Positions 32,959-45,734 are shown, numbered from the stretch's first letter. The stretch is DNA of 64,000 nucleotides from Amorphophallus konjac (GCA_022559845.1 CM040126.1:123852886-123916885), one strand, 5' to 3'. The notes: generated from the sequence alone by a model not told the origin. Program-made: numbers and translations.

Positions 32959-34181
32959 CAGTCCTAAACCTGCATAATTGTGAGATTTGAGCCCTGAGCT
33001 TGATCCTGCGTTCTGCACACACTTAGACAAGAGACAAGTTAGATCCGTTCTTAGACTCAACCCCTTGCCTTAGAGCAAGTTAGAAAATGACCGTTTCTTG
33101 ATATTTGGTCAAGGGGTGGAGCCTTATTAAATAGGCGGAAAACAAAATAGAAATAATGTGATGCATGCAATGCATATGATGGTGTTTTTGGAGTTTTTTG
33201 AAGTTTCTGGAAAATATTTGAATTTTTATGAGATTTTGAAGATATTTGATTCTTTTTGGGTTTTTGGAATATATGGTTTTCTTGGATTTTGAAATATATG
33301 ATTTTTTGGGTTTTGAAAATATGTGATTTTTTTGGGTTTTGAAATATGTGATTTTTTTGGTTGATTTTGAAAATATGTGATGTTTTTGGGTTTTGAAATA
33401 TGTGATTTTTTGGGTTTTGAAAACCAGTGCCTCCCTTGACAGCGTGAGCCCTCCTTATTGTAACGAGAGTTCCCGAGGTTGGCGTGCAATAAGGTGACAA
33501 CCCCTGGCCAAGGCCCAATTTGCATGACAATGTCTCTACCAAGGCCATACCCAGGGTACTAGTTTTGATCCTAAAAGAAAAATTGAACACGGGGGTAAGC
33601 TTATGCCAGATATAGAAGTTTTTTTTTTAAGGACTTGATTTCCTTTCGAAACAACCCATTAGATATTTGGTCCGTTGCGCCGGGGCTTTGTGTCCGTCAT
33701 CGAACCTTAGTCCACTCTAGGCATGCATACGACCGGGCTCATTCGTCCCGCGGGGAACTGTACTGCCTCTCTTGCCATGCCTAGCTTTTTTTTTTCTTCC
33801 GGAGCTTTTCTGAGTATAGGTAGGGTAGACTTTTGAGATAATACTTTTGCTTTTGTCACAAAGATTGCTCATTTGCTTTCTTTTTTATTGCTTCTTTTCT
33901 GTGGCGTCAGGTCATAACGGACTGCCCCTATTTGAGACCTCCCTCGTCAGGGTGCCTCGATTGGTCATCGCCTCCTTATTCACCTCTTGCCCCTAGATTC
34001 AGTCGAGGAAAGAAACGGACAGGGACTTCGACTTTCCCTCAAAGCATGGCCGAGGAGAAACAGTGTCTTCAACGCTAGAAACCTGACCAGGGATGTCGTG
34101 TAGTGTGTGATTGCCGTACTCGGGACCCTTATAGTGAAAGGAAGGGAATCCCTTGCTGTCGGGGTGGCACTGATTAGACTC
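32959..34181. other. T2 3' non-coding DNA between integrase and the antisense genes
   Basis: Holds an A/T-rich minisatellite (33230-33425) and otherwise unrecognised sequence with several T-runs. ORFs in the minisatellite are artefacts of its reading frame. No gene is supported. Confidence 0.65.
33230..33425. repeat. A/T-rich minisatellite
   Basis: Imperfect tandem units of about 25 bp, each with TTTTTGGGTTTTGAAA followed by ATATGTGA, about eight copies. It lies downstream of integrase in T2. Confidence 0.85.
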
Positions 34182-35705
34182 TCAAGGAAAGAAACGCTTA
34201 AGATACAACCCATTCCAAGCGTGAGAGAGCTCCTCACCTTCTGCGTTTACTAATTGATAAGCATTCCCTGGATAAGCCTCTTTTACAACAAACGGCCCTT
34301 CCCAGTTAGATTGTAATTTAGACCTAGGACCTGCAGACCTAATGAATTTGCGTTTCAAAACTATATCACCTTTTTGAAATTTACGTTCAATCACCTTCTT
34401 TTGAAAATAACGCGAAACTCGCTTTTGGTAAACGGATACGTGATCGGCCGCGTTCATCCTCTTCTCATCTAAGAGTTCCAGCTGAACAAGCAACGCCTCT
34501 CGACATTCGTCGAGATTAAGTTCCTTATCGAGCTGCACTCTAAGGGAAGGGATCAAGATCTCATATGGGAGCACCGCCTCCATCCCATAGGTAAGAGCAT
34601 AGGGAGTTTGTCCCGTGGGAGTATGGGCGGAGGTGCGGTAAGCCCACAGAGCTTCCACTAATCTTTCCGGCCAATCGGAAAACTTATGAGATTCGCATGT
34701 TTTCTTTATGATTTTAAGAAGGGTTTTATTAGTGGCCTCGGCTTGACCGTTGCCTTGAGGATAATATGGAGATGAATGATGCAATGCAATATTGAACTTC
34801 TTACATAGGTCCTTGAGCTCTTGAGAGACGAACTGGGGTCCGTTGTCGGTGATGATGCTGCTCGGCACTCCGAACCGCGAGATGATATTCTTCATGATAA
34901 AGCAGCACACCGTTGAAGCTTTAATCTCCGCGTACGCCTCTGCTTCGGCCCATTTGGTGAAGTACTCAGTGGCGGTAAGGATAAAGGATTTCTGTTTGAT
35001 CTGAGAATTAGGATCACCGAGCGGGCCAACAACATCGAAAGCCCACATAGAGAATGGCCAAGGAGTGGAAAGAGGGTGGAGAGATGAGGCTGGAGCATGA
35101 ATTTTATCAGCGTGGAGTTGGCATTTAAGACACCTCCGGACATAGAGAGAGCAATCTTCCTCTAGAGTGGGCCAATAGTAGCCCTGCCTAAGGATTTTCT
35201 TTGCTAGAGCCTGGCCATTGACATGACCTCCACACTCACTAGAATGGGCTGCTTCAGCCACCTTCCAAGCTTCATCATCATCTAAGCATCTCATGAGCAT
35301 TCCATTGGTAGCGCGCCTGTATAGCTCTCCTGCAACAATGGTATACCTTGAGGCGGCTCTCCTTATTGATTTACGCTGCTGGGCATTTGCCCCTTCTGGG
35401 AATGATCCGTCTTTGCAAAACAACTCAATTTCATGATACAAGGGCAATTCTTCTTCCTCCAGAATCTCTTCTAACTCCATCAGAGATACTTCCTTAAGGT
35501 CTTCCTTCTCAGCCCTCGCCTCTACAACTTTCCTAAGGTTGACGTACCAAGGATCCTGAAGAGAGGGTGCGTCCAATCTCTGAACGACGATAGTCTCAGT
35601 GCTCCGACTGAGAGGGAAAGATAGAGAGGAAGCAAGGGAAGATAAGGCATCGGCTAGAACGTTCTGAGACCTAGGAGTATGGATATAGATCAGCTTACGG
35701 AATTA
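34182..35705 (-). pseudogene. T2 integrase
   Basis: Open from about 35705 down to TAA near 34182. The start region still shows RSQNVLADALSSLASS, the RNase H to integrase junction. The zinc-binding part has SSECGGHVNGQALAKKIL and CLKCQLHADKI. DDE residues are in MWAFDVVGPLG, ITDNGPQFVS and YYPQGNGQAEATNKTL. The C-terminus has GDIVLKRKF and NWEGPFVVKEAYPG. No chromodomain follows, as expected for the Tat lineage. This is the best-preserved gene of T2, with its catalytic residues present. Confidence 0.9.
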
Positions 35706-38003
35706 CCTAGCCAGGAGCGTGACCAAATCTTGATAGGCTTGAGCTTGGGGTCACGAGTGCGGTAAGTAGACAGAACTTGCCACAGGACGAGCTGAGAGTC
35801 TCCTATGATGTTCAAGTAACGCGCGCCCAGAAGGTAAGCGTGCTTCAATCCGGCTAGGAGAGCCTCATACTCGGCAATGTTGTTGGTAGCAGGAAATCGA
35901 AGTTGATAAGCAAAGGGAATAGTCACTCCCTCTGGAGTGAGCAGAACGGCGCTGATCCCTCGGCTTTGAGAATTGAGTGCACCATCGAAGTGCAGAGACC
36001 AAAAGGGATGATGGGAGATAGCAGAGAGATGCTCATCAGGGAAATCGTCCTGAATAGAGTCGGTGTGAGGAATGGGGAGATGGGCAAGATGCTCAGCGAT
36101 GGCGTACCCTTTGACCGCCTTCTGAACAACAAATGTGATATCGAATTGGGAGTGGAAGCTCTGCCAGCGAGCTAACTTACTAGAAAGGACAAGCTTTTCT
36201 AAGAGATAACGGATTGGATCCATTCTAGAGATCAACCTAACTGGGTGGGCAAGGAAATAATGTTTAAGCTTCTGAGCTACCCACACTAAGGCGACACAAG
36301 TCTTCTCCATAGCGGCGTATCTGGACTCAGCTGGGTTAAACAACCGAGAGAGGTAATAAGCAGCCCGCTCTTTCCCTTCATCGTCTACTTGTGCTAAGAC
36401 CGCCCCTAGGGAGTCCTCAATGACCGAGACATATAGGATTAGGGGTTTCCCAGGGACAGGAGGTTGCAAAACTGGGGGATTGGATAGATATTCCTTTAGG
36501 TCCTCATAGGCCGTTTGACAGTCTTGATTCCATTCAAACTTAACTCCCGCCTTAAGCAATTCATAAAACAAATGGCATCTTTGAGAATGTTGGGATATGA
36601 ATCTTCGGATGAATTGCAATCGACCAATCAGTCCTCGAAGTTCCGTAATGTTCTTTGGCGGAGGCATGTCCATGACAGCCTGTGCTTTGTTAGGATCAAT
36701 CTGGATCCCCCGTTTGCTAACTATAAAACCTAGCAGCTTCCCTGAGGAGACTCCGAATACACACTTCTTCGGATTCATTTTAAGCTTGTACTCCCTGGCT
36801 CTTTGCAACACTTTAGCCAGAATAGAGGGGTGTTCTTATTTAGTCCTCGACTTCACCAGAATGTCATCCACGTAGGCTTCCATATAGATATGCATCATAT
36901 CGTGGAAGATAGCCATCATCCCTCTGATAGGTGGCACCTGCGTTCTTCAGACCGAACGACATAACCACGTAACAGTACGTGCCCCAGGGCGTGGTGAAGG
37001 AGGTTTTCTCTTGGTGTTCCGGAGCGAGATGGATCTGATTATAGCCTGAGTAACCATCCACGAATGATAAAGCTTCGTACCTGACAGTGTTATCCACTAG
37101 GACGTCGATGTGAGGCATCGGAAAATCATCTTTGGGACATGCTTTATTGAGACCCCTGAAATCGATGCAAATACACACCTTTCCATCCTTCTTAATAACA
37201 GGGACTATGTTTGCCACCCACTGAGGATATAGAAAAACTCTAATGAATCTGGCCTTATATAACTTGTCGACTTCTTCCCTAATCCTTAAGGCCATGTGGG
37301 GTTGAAATCTTCTTGACCGTTGTTTCACAGGTGTTACCCCTGGTTTAAGCACGAGTCGATGTTCCACTAAGGAGGGGTCAAGACCTGGCATGTCCTCATA
37401 AGACCAGGCGAAAGAATCGCTATACTCCCTTAAAACCTTAATCAAATCTTCTTCTACATGTGAAGGGAGATTAGCGGCAATAATGATGGGCCTTGGGTCT
37501 TCTTCAGTTCCCAAATTAATTTCCCTTGTAGGTTCATCCACTGTCAACGACGACTCGTCGAATCTCTTTAGTCCTTGTGCATACAAATCGGCAGTGTCAT
37601 CTACGTTGCTGTCCTCATTGATCGGATCTTTCTCATCCAAGATTTCATAGACACCGAGTCCGTCATCGCTCCACACCTCCTCTATTTCCTCTTCATCTTC
37701 AATCATGATTGCCGTAGCAACAAATTCTGGACATTTCAAAAGAGCATGACAACGCTGAGCTAGATCTTGCAGGAACCTATCAGGAACAGATATGGGAGGA
37801 CGTGCAAGCGGGCGCGGCTCAGAGGAGGAAGGGTTGGACGAGCTAGAACAAGAGCCTACTTCTCTAGACCTAACTGACTCTACTTCCCTAGACTCGACGG
37901 ACCCTAATCCTAACCTAGGGGAAAGAAAATCTAATGGAAGGGAAGGAGCAGGGGACTCGTGCCCCTGGGAGGAGGATGGAGACAAGATAGCGTAATCTTC
38001 CAC
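35690..38003 (-). pseudogene. T2 reverse transcriptase, RNase H and archaeal-type RNase H
   Basis: Read right to left. After an acidic N-terminal spacer, RT begins near LVLKPGVTPVKQRSRRF, then VIKKDGKVCICIDFRGLNKA and FVDGYSGYNQIHL. A frameshift near 36900 moves the YVDD active site into another frame, and TAA follows near 36840. RNase H (ILYVSVIEDSLGAVLAQVD) is followed by a second RNase H with WSLHFDGALN and FPATNNIAEYEALLAGLKHA, diagnostic for dual-RNase H Tat elements. Another frameshift (about 35750) and a stop precede integrase. No functional RT can be read from this copy. Confidence 0.9.
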
Positions 38004-38594
38004 TAAAACCTCCGTTTCGAATTTGACGTTTTTTTTTGGAGATTAGCGGAGACCACACAGTAGGACGGAGGAGGCGGGAGTTGCATGGGGAACAACTCGG
38101 GAAAGATGCAATCGAAGAATGGATCGGAGGAAGAGAACCACATCTCGTGGAGTTGGGAGTTGGGGGGGAGGAGGAGTGAATAGAGTGGATAGATCAATGG
38201 GCCGGCAATGCCCGCAAGCACAAGGAACAAATAGAATTTCAGGTGGATCAATGAAGGATGGATTTACCATGATAGGAGGAAGACGGGGAAAAAATTCCCA
38301 TTGTTGGAGGAGAGATTGAAAGCGGGAGGGAGACCAAGAAAAGACAATCGGTGAGCTCCCCTTCTCCCGTGAATCATCAACTGGCTACTTCTTCGGCCTC
38401 CACTGAACAAGCCGATCCTCTTTGTGTCTCTGGCAGTCTTCTTCATGAAATAGCCCCTGAAGGGCCTGACCATAGTCAACCACATCATCAACTGGCCCCC
38501 TTGGCAATGTGGGTGGACTGGCAACTGGACAGACTGAATCCTTTCTTCCTGGCAGAACTGGCTGTGGAGTCAATGTGCCTGGCTGGAGAGGCCC
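38004..38594 (-). other. T2 spacer between G-patch and RT, possible intron
   Basis: About 590 bp without a conserved protein, at the position where Ogre elements carry a spliced intron. Short ORFs on both strands have no recognisable motif. Splice sites cannot be fixed by eye. Confidence 0.5.
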
Positions 38595-40304
38595 TCAAAC
38601 AAAATGTTGACGGTAATCCCAGGTGAGTGGCCCAGAATCACCCATCATAGATAATGCGGTCTCTCGATAGCCAAGACCTCTCCTGCCCATCTTTTTCCCC
38701 TTGGGTATGGGCTTAGTTCTTCCTTGCAATTGTGCACCAAGGCCTCTCCCCGGCTGATAGCCCAGTTTGAGTATAATGTTCCAGCCCTTGGAGTCTCGGA
38801 TCTGGGGCTTCATCTTGATATTAACCGGAGTAGTGATGGGCCTGGGAGGTGTATAAGCCCAAGGGAAATTTAAGTCCAGCACTGACATGACGGGCCTACT
38901 GCTTGGCCATAGTGTGGGAAGAATTTTGTCCGAGATGGCCTTAATAGATTGGACCGTAGATAAGCTTTTCACTTTAACAACCCTCCCTTGAAAAGGGAAT
39001 TTGACGCATTGATGCGTAGTGGAGGGTACGACGCTGAGTGTATCAATCCACGGACGACCCAAGATAGCCTTGAACATAGGGTCAATGTCCAGCACATAGA
39101 ATTCCACGGGCATAGTAAGCGGCCCAAGCTATGCTTGAATAGTGACCACCCCGTGGCATGCTCTTCTTGAGTTATCGTATGCTGCTATGGTGGTGGGGGT
39201 AGGTCGCAATAGTTCTTCAGATATATTGTAGGCTCGAAGGGTACTGAGTGGGGACACATTAATTGATGCCCCTGTGTCTACCAATGCTGCTTCAATGCTG
39301 ACCTTATTCAAAATGATTGTAATGCAGAGTGGCATTTGCCGAGCTTCTGGAGGTGCTAGCTCAGTTTCTAAAAATGTGATTGCCGGCCCTTTGGAAATAG
39401 TTGCCAGTGCCGTGGGTAAACTGTCGACTGCCATGTCCTCACTAACCATCACCTTTTGTAAGAAGTTTCTGAGCGCATCCTGGTGAAGGGTAGATCTCTT
39501 GATAAGCTCCAGAACAGATATCTTGGCGGGTACCCTGTCCAGATGATGTAGCAAGTCATACTGGGTACCCGGCAGAGGTTCAGCCTCTTCTTGCTCGGCA
39601 GCCAGCTCGAAAGACTGGGGATTGGAAGTAGTGGGATAGTTCCGATGGAACAACCGCCCGCTCCGTAGGGCGAGGTTTTGTGCCGGCACGGCATCAGGGG
39701 AAGATGTTATTGGCCCGGTAGGATGGATAAGTGGAATAGGCTGCGTGGGAGAGGGGATCTGGTGGGAAGTGGTGTTGGCGGAAGTGATAAGCGGTGATGG
39801 ATGGATGATAAGTGAGGGATTAATGGATGGCGGGGTGGTGATGATGGGTGATGATATGGAGGGAGGAAAGGCTAGTGAAGGTGTAGCGATGAGCGAAGGG
39901 TTGGGTGATGGTGTGATGATGGTAGCGGGGGTAACTGGTGGCGGAGGTGATGGAATTATAGGTGGCAGAGATGCGGGTGATGGCACATTTACTGGAGTGA
40001 AGGCGAATGGGTGGACAAGTGGGGAAGATGTTGGGTGCGTAGGTAAAATGATAGAGGGAGTAGGGGAATTGTGGTAGTTATGATGGAGGGCCATTACTTG
40101 CGGCGTAGCACTGTCATCATCAAAAGACCACCCGGCGTTGGGAACCGGGGGTTGGACAACATTGACCTGAGCTGGTGCCGGCGGCTGAGGCTGCGGAGCG
40201 GGAGGATGGTTCGGCATTGGGTTCTGGTGGATCCCCAAGTCTTGAACCTGCTGCTGTTGCTGTTGTGGCTGCTGCTGCGGCTGCGGTGCTTGTTGCTGCT
40301 GCAC
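38595..40304 (-). pseudogene. T2 protease and G-patch region
   Basis: Read right to left. A Q/P-rich linker and long proline/serine/threonine tract lead to an aspartic protease with AALVDTGASINVSPLS. TAG at about 39129 interrupts it. After the stop come DPMFKAILGRPWID and a G-patch-like segment (KLGYQPGRGLGAQLQGRTKP). G-patch domains bind RNA or activate helicases and are known in some retroelement proteases. Frames on both sides of the stop are in phase, so one base change explains the break. Confidence 0.8.
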
Positions 40305-41612
40305 TTGCTACCTCGGCAGCTGCCTTCTCTTTTCCTTGATTTCAACAATGGCCTTGTGCATTTCGGCCCAATCAATTCTCTATCCTTCGTGAAGGTCATA
40401 TACCAGGTCCCTGAATTGAAAGCATCCTTCGATCGTGTGGCCCGGCTGTCTGTGGAACATGCAGTATTTGGTCTGATCAACGGCTGGGTTCCAGACAGGC
40501 CGTTCCGGAGGAAGTTGTATAGCATTGATTGACATGAGAGCCGAGAAGATATCTGTGAGAGTTTCTGGCAAAGGTGGGTATTGTGCCCTTTTAGGAGCCG
40601 GGCGCTTATTATTGCTGTTGTTGTTATAGCCGTTGGGTGGAGGGACGTTGTGGTATTGTGGAGGTGGTGGTGGTTGCTGTGGTGCGGTGAAGGTATTTTG
40701 TGGAATGGTGAAGGTAGGCGGAGGGTTCTGCGGAGTGGCTTGGAAGTTTTGGGGAGCGGGATTCTGCGGAGTGCGGGGATTTTGAGGGAAGCGGAAGGGT
40801 GCGGCTTGGAACGGGAAAGCAACGGCTTGAACTTGTTCGTTCGTTTGGACCCCCACGGTGACCGGCCCTTGATGTTTCTTGTGATACTTGGGCTTTTGAT
40901 TTTCAAATAGTGAGTGTATGGGGGAATCCTTGAACTGCATCTGAATAAAGCGCGCTCGGCTATAAAGTTGATGCATATTGGCTATATCATTCATGGCTAG
41001 AATATTGCGGAAGGTCGGAGTGGCATTAGAAATTAACAATTTGACCTTCTCTTCCTCCGGAATGTGGTCGGGCACTCTAGCGGCCATCTGCCTCCATCGG
41101 TCGGCATAGGTAGCAAATTCCTCATCTGGTTTCATCTTTTCGGCCACCAGATCTGTGAATGAATATTTCGGGCCAACTCTGTCTTGAAACCTCTTAATAA
41201 ACTTATCCTTCACTGTCTTGAAGCTCTCGGCATCTTCCAATGGCAAAGAATAAAACCATTCCAGTGCAACACCATCTAACGATCGGCGAAACAGATATGC
41301 CATGAGGTGATCATCGTACTGAAATTGAGCCGACTCGTATAAGAAGTCCCTCACATGAATGAAGGGATTGCTGTTCCCATCATATTTCCTGTAATTGGGG
41401 AGCTCTGATTGTGGAGGGAACCGAATGTTCTAAATCTAGGAACTGGAACATCTGCCAAGGATTGTGGGCCAACCCGCTTCTGGAGGAAATCGAGTTGTTG
41501 TTGCAGGGTGGCCCATTTATCAAGTAATTCATGCTCTCTGGAAGGAGCAGGGGTAGTGAGAGATGATGGTTGAAATTGAGGAGCAGAAGGGTGGACTGTA
41601 GCAGGAGGTGGG
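40305..41612 (-). pseudogene. T2 Gag, capsid part
   Basis: The retrotransposon Gag domain is visible in DHLMAYLFRRSLDGVALEWF, FIKRFQDRVG, ATYADRWRQMAARV and ILAMNDIANMHQLYSRARFI. A P/Q/N-rich stretch and a histidine/cysteine site (CMFHRQPGHTIEGC) follow. Two in-frame TAG codons, near 40380 and 40308, separate it from protease. The N-terminus continues in phase at 44168-44810 on the other side of solo LTR C3; the TSD at 41608-41612 is inside the codons. Confidence 0.85.
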
Positions 41613-44167
41613 TGAAGTCCCGCGATCAATGACACCCAAGAGGGGGGTGAATTGAGTGTTTACCAATTTTAAGGAAAACTTTTAGCTTTTTACAAAATAT
41701 GTGGTAAACAATAATTAGCAATAGAAGACTAACTTACCAATTCTCTAAAACTCACCGATCTCACACGACCATAGAATAAGAACAAACAAACCACACAAAT
41801 AACACACAATGCACAGCGGTTTTTAAGGTGGTTCGGATGCAACGACGGCAATCCTACGTCCACCCCTCACCAAACCCGGTGAGGCTTCACTCGGGAATAA
41901 ATCCCCAAATGGAGACGACGCTCCAACCACACACGCAGGACGAAGCCTGCCCACACACACGGGTACGCGCCCCAATACACACACACACACGGAGATAATG
42001 TCTCCAACACGATCCGACAACCGGATCACAACACACGCTGCGACAAATGCAGCACTCCACACACAAATACTAAGATCTGAATAAAACCACACAACACACG
42101 TAGATCTAAGAAGACCTACGCACACACGAATCAAAACAACACACACACACGACCACGGATCCAACACGATCCACACACACACACACACACATATTCTTCA
42201 GTTTATGATGAACACAAATACAATACCCAAAACATAAATATGATGAGGCTTAGTTTAGAAAACTCCTATTTTGGGTTCCCCTTGAATGCATGTTGCAGAT
42301 CTTGAGCATTTCTTCAATCTTCACTTGAAGAACCTCCTCTTGATCTCCACTTGAATCCCCTTAGATGGCTTGCTTGATTCTTCTCTTGATTGGAAGTTCC
42401 TTGGCCTCAAATGGTGCTTGCTTACTTGCTTCTTCCCTTCTTCCTCCTTGGACTGTCTCCCCTTGATCTCTCTTTGTTGGTTGCTTGCTCCTTCAATTCA
42501 TTGGAAGTTGATGGCTTCAAATGGACCTTGAATCTTCAGCTCCTTGAATCACCTTCTTTGAATCCTCTTTGATGGCTTGCTTGATTCTTCTCTTGATTGG
42601 AGCTTTGTGAGCTTCAGATTGAGCTTGAATGGCTTCAAATAGATGAAGGGATTACTGGATGGAGTACTGTTCACGCAGCTCCTCTTGCTCTTGCAGCTCC
42701 TCACTTTCCCCCTTTGATGGCCTCTTTTTGATCTCACATGAAGTGCTAGGGTTTATGACCCTTTAGATTGGTTTTATATTTCTTGAATGGCCCTTGGACA
42801 AGTCCTAGACCAGATCCATGAATCCTGGTGCAATTGGGGGCAAAAGGATTAAAGAAATGGGGTGAATCCTGGTGCAATTGGGGGCAAAAGGATTAAAGAA
42901 ATGGGGTGAAACCCCTCTCCTCGAGCTTGACACAAAAGTCAACAAAAGTGGGCCTCGGGGCTGGCGGTCGACTGGAATTCATGGGGCGGTCGACCGGAAC
43001 CTGCTGCAGCCGGAGCTTTTAGGCTCTGGCAAAATCGGTCGACCGGAATTCATGGGGCGGTCAACCGGAATGTCACAGACCCCGAACCTTTGGTTCTGGG
43101 AAATTCGGTCGACCTAGCTACAATGCCGGTCGACCTAAAGCTACAGTAAATTCCAGATTAACACAATTCAGCCCCAAATGCCATTGCAACCCTTCCGAAC
43201 TCTGTGGCATCAAACTCCTTTGATCTTGGGGAATATATACTGAGTGTTTTGACCTGCAAAATCATATAAAAAGGATTAGAACTTTAGCTCAATAATCCAT
43301 ATAATAAATGTATGAAATACACGTATGAAATCTCATGAATTAGTTATATGTGAACACTTTGAATCACAAGTGTTCTGAGCTAGAGATCAAGAGATAAGAG
43401 CTCAATCACCCCAAGTAAAATATCCATGAAACACACTCATGGAATCTCAATAACAAGAAGGATAGAAAGGCTCATTCTCAAATTAACCATCCACATCAAA
43501 AGATCAAGTTCATATGACAATGAATTTAAACGAATGGATGGTCATCATGTAACCCAAGGTTTCATGATTGATGTGAGCATTCAAGAACCACATGTTCCTT
43601 GGTATTAATGCAATGTGAGAACATATAATGCAAGTTGTGAATGGGCATCATGAAACCAAATACACCGAGAGTGATATAAGCATTAAGTAACCAAATATCC
43701 TAGATTATGAAAACACCATTCACTCATAAATACCAAGATTTGCATGTGAGGTTCAATAACACTTTGATATCTCATTAAGCCTTACAACTTAGCATATTGA
43801 AATGCATGTAACACAGTGGGAGTCGACATAATGCAATGAGTGAGTTAACTCCCCTTTTCACTGAGAACTTCATGAACTTTAATGATGCACTTCTTTGAGT
43901 TCTTTGAGTTCCAAAACATGAATCGTAGTTATGATCCTGCAAGCCAAGATAGTCATGGTTAATACCATGCTTGTTCACATTAAAGAGATTATGAAACCTC
44001 TTGCCTCTTGCAAACCCAACATAAACAATAGGATGAATGAGCACAATAATCAAGAACATGTGTAATCACCACAGGTTTAGTTATCATCATTAAGGCACAC
44101 ATTAAATTTAGTTATCATCAAAACCATAACTTAACAAACACGCATTCATCAAAACCATAACTCAACA
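41613..44167 (-). mobile_element. C3: SIRE-type copia solo LTR (2.56 kb)
   Basis: On the minus strand it starts TGTTGAGTTATGG and ends GGACTTCA, flanked by GTGGG at 41608-41612 and 44168-44172. It resembles the C2 LTR in layout: CCCCCC near the 3' end, a CA/TG-rich stretch (about 41940-42195), the block matching GGTGAGGGGTGGACGTAGG, and the AACCACCTTAAAA motif. No internal region or second LTR is present, so it arose by LTR-LTR recombination. A TATA-like sequence (ATATAAAAC) lies at about 42770-42779. It interrupts T2 gag. Confidence 0.9.
42965..43136. repeat. CGGTCGACCG dyads in C3 (three pairs, about 70-bp period)
   Basis: Box starts are 42965/42987, 43036/43058 and 43106/43127, distances 22, 22 and 21 bp; pair starts are 71 and 70 bp apart. 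The full box is CGGTCGACCGG, palindromic at CGGTCGACCG. Two pairs share the spacer AATTCATGGGG. Compare C1, which uses GCGTCGACGC with the same 22-bp spacing. Confidence 0.88.
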
Positions 44168-44810
44168 GTGGGAGCCCACAAGAAGGAGTAGAAGGATAAA
44201 CGGCCAAGGTAGGGGGCCCATAAGAAGGATATTGGGCCGGAGACTGACCCAGATTAGAGTGGGCTTGGACAACCCCTAGCTGAGGGCGCGAGAAATCTGA
44301 AGGGCCCATAAGGACTTGTGGAACCATTGGGCTAGACATATGATGATCCAACTGAATGAAAGAAGGGATGGCAGACTTCCCCTTGTCAAAAGATTGCTGG
44401 GCCGAAGTAGAAGATTGGCCCGTCTCCATGCCAGCAAAGGTGATGGTCCGGGGTTGGACCAGAGTAAGATCAATCGGAGTGGGCTAGATGGAAGGCCCAC
44501 CAACTCTAGGTTGGTCGATGGAGGGATTGGATTGACCCTGCATAATCGTGGGAGGGGAGATACCGGATCCTTGCATGGCCTGATAGACAGCTTGGAGTTG
44601 GACCGGATCCAATTGGGCCATCATTTGGAGAATGGAGCCCACAGAAGGAGAAGAGAAAGAAGGGGTGGCTTGACCGCCTTCCATGGGGGTAGGGGACGGA
44701 AGAGGGGTTGTCCCCTCTCCAGAAGGGAATGAGGTAACCCTAGCAGGGTTTTCAAGAAGTCCTTGAGGAAGGGAATCCTCTTGGGAACGGGGAGGATTGA
44801 AAGAAGCCAT
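44168..44810 (-). pseudogene. T2 Gag, N-terminal part
   Basis: Starts at ATG 44808-44810 (MASFNPPRSQEDSLPQ), the first good start after the leader. Low complexity, rich in P, S, Q and G. In-frame TAG at 44484-44486 (PSI then stop); the frame then continues to the C3 insertion. Such disordered Gag N-termini are usual in Tat elements, so the assignment rests on position and frame continuity with 40305-41612. Confidence 0.75.
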
Positions 44811-45195
44811 GGTGGAATAGAAAAGCGGGTTTGAGTAGAACTTGGAGAAGGAATTGACCCTAGGAGGTGCTTCCAACGGATGAAAACAACTCCACATGTA
44901 ACGGACAACCTTGACAAGATGCAAACAACACAACACAAACAATCACACATTGAGCAACCAAACTTAGATGATTTCTAACAAAGATGTAAGTGACAAGAGA
45001 TGAAGACACTCAAAGTCAACCAAGTTGTTTAAGATGATGTGACAAGATTTTTATGATTTCTCCTTTGGAACTTTAGTAGATTGATTAGGATGTACTCTCA
45101 ACAATAGGTTCCTGATAGGAGAGGGTGTAAGGCTTGGTTTGACTCTAAATGTGATCACTCCTTCACTTATGTGATCCTAGGCACGGGGTGGGAAA

Positions 45196-45304
45196 GGTAC
45201 AACCGGCCCGGCGTCCGTGTGGGAATCCACGGCTCGCGGGGACTTATGGAGGTCCCTGGTGTGATTTCCTAGTCAGCCCCAAGGAATATGGAGACGAGAG
45301 GTCC
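45196..45304 (-). repeat. 110-bp block shared with chromovirus LTRs (T2 leader copy)
   Basis: Plus-strand landmarks: GGTACAACC, CGGCGTCC, GGGAATCCACGGCTCGCGG, ACTTATGGAGG, TTTCCTAGTC, AAGGAATAT, GAGAGGTCC, in the same order and spacing as G1 5383-5492 and G3 60705-60812. Confidence 0.85.
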
Positions 45305-45531
45305 GCACACCAAGGTAGGAAAATGCAATCTAATGTATGATAATATGCATGAACCTATGCGCACCGGAGTGCATGCAAATTCTAACCTAGAATCTAGCAA
45401 ACAAGTATGCAAACAATGATATGAGTAACTGAACTAACTGAGGAGGAGATCAGATAACACCCAAGCAAAAGATCACAGCAGAAACCACGGAAAGAAAATG
45501 CACCTCGGGATGCGTACCTGTTTGGAGAGTG

Positions 45532-45620
45532 TAACGGTCTAGGAGACCCGCGTCAGAAGTATGTAACGGTCGAAGACCAGACCGTCATAAGCAATGTAAC
45601 GCAGAGACTATAGACCGTTA
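45532..45620. repeat. 24-bp palindromic dyads, trio, in T2 leader
   Basis: Units 45532-45555, 45564-45587 and 45597-45620, with spacers of 8 and 9 bp. They lie 142 bp inside the 5' LTR, so they are transcribed in genomic RNA. Confidence 0.9.
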
Positions 45621-45734
45621 GAGGAGCCAGGGAACCAGAAACAACAGGGAAATAGAAGGGAAATCCGGGGAAAACCACACAAGGAAATGATGGCAGGTAT
45701 AAAACAGAGTTCAAAAAACGATTGGCACAAGCTG

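Larger units (their letters stand above)
44811..45734 (-). other. T2 5' leader
   Basis: Untranslated DNA between PBS and gag. It holds a trio of 24-bp dyads (45532-45620) and the 110-bp block shared with G1 and G3 LTRs (45196-45304). No ORF is credible. Confidence 0.75.

Noticed and set aside
33057..33590. ORF rich in lysine, isoleucine and phenylalanine
   Set aside because: It is the translation of an A/T-rich minisatellite; both overlapping frames give similar repetitive peptides.
39745..40077. Plus-strand glycine/methionine-rich ORF
   Set aside because: Antisense shadow of the proline/serine-rich linker of T2 Gag-protease.
41613..41631. C3 left boundary at 41630 (TGACACCC)
   Set aside because: Flanks there do not match; starting at 41613 gives a TG...CA element with a perfect 5-bp TSD, GTGGG.
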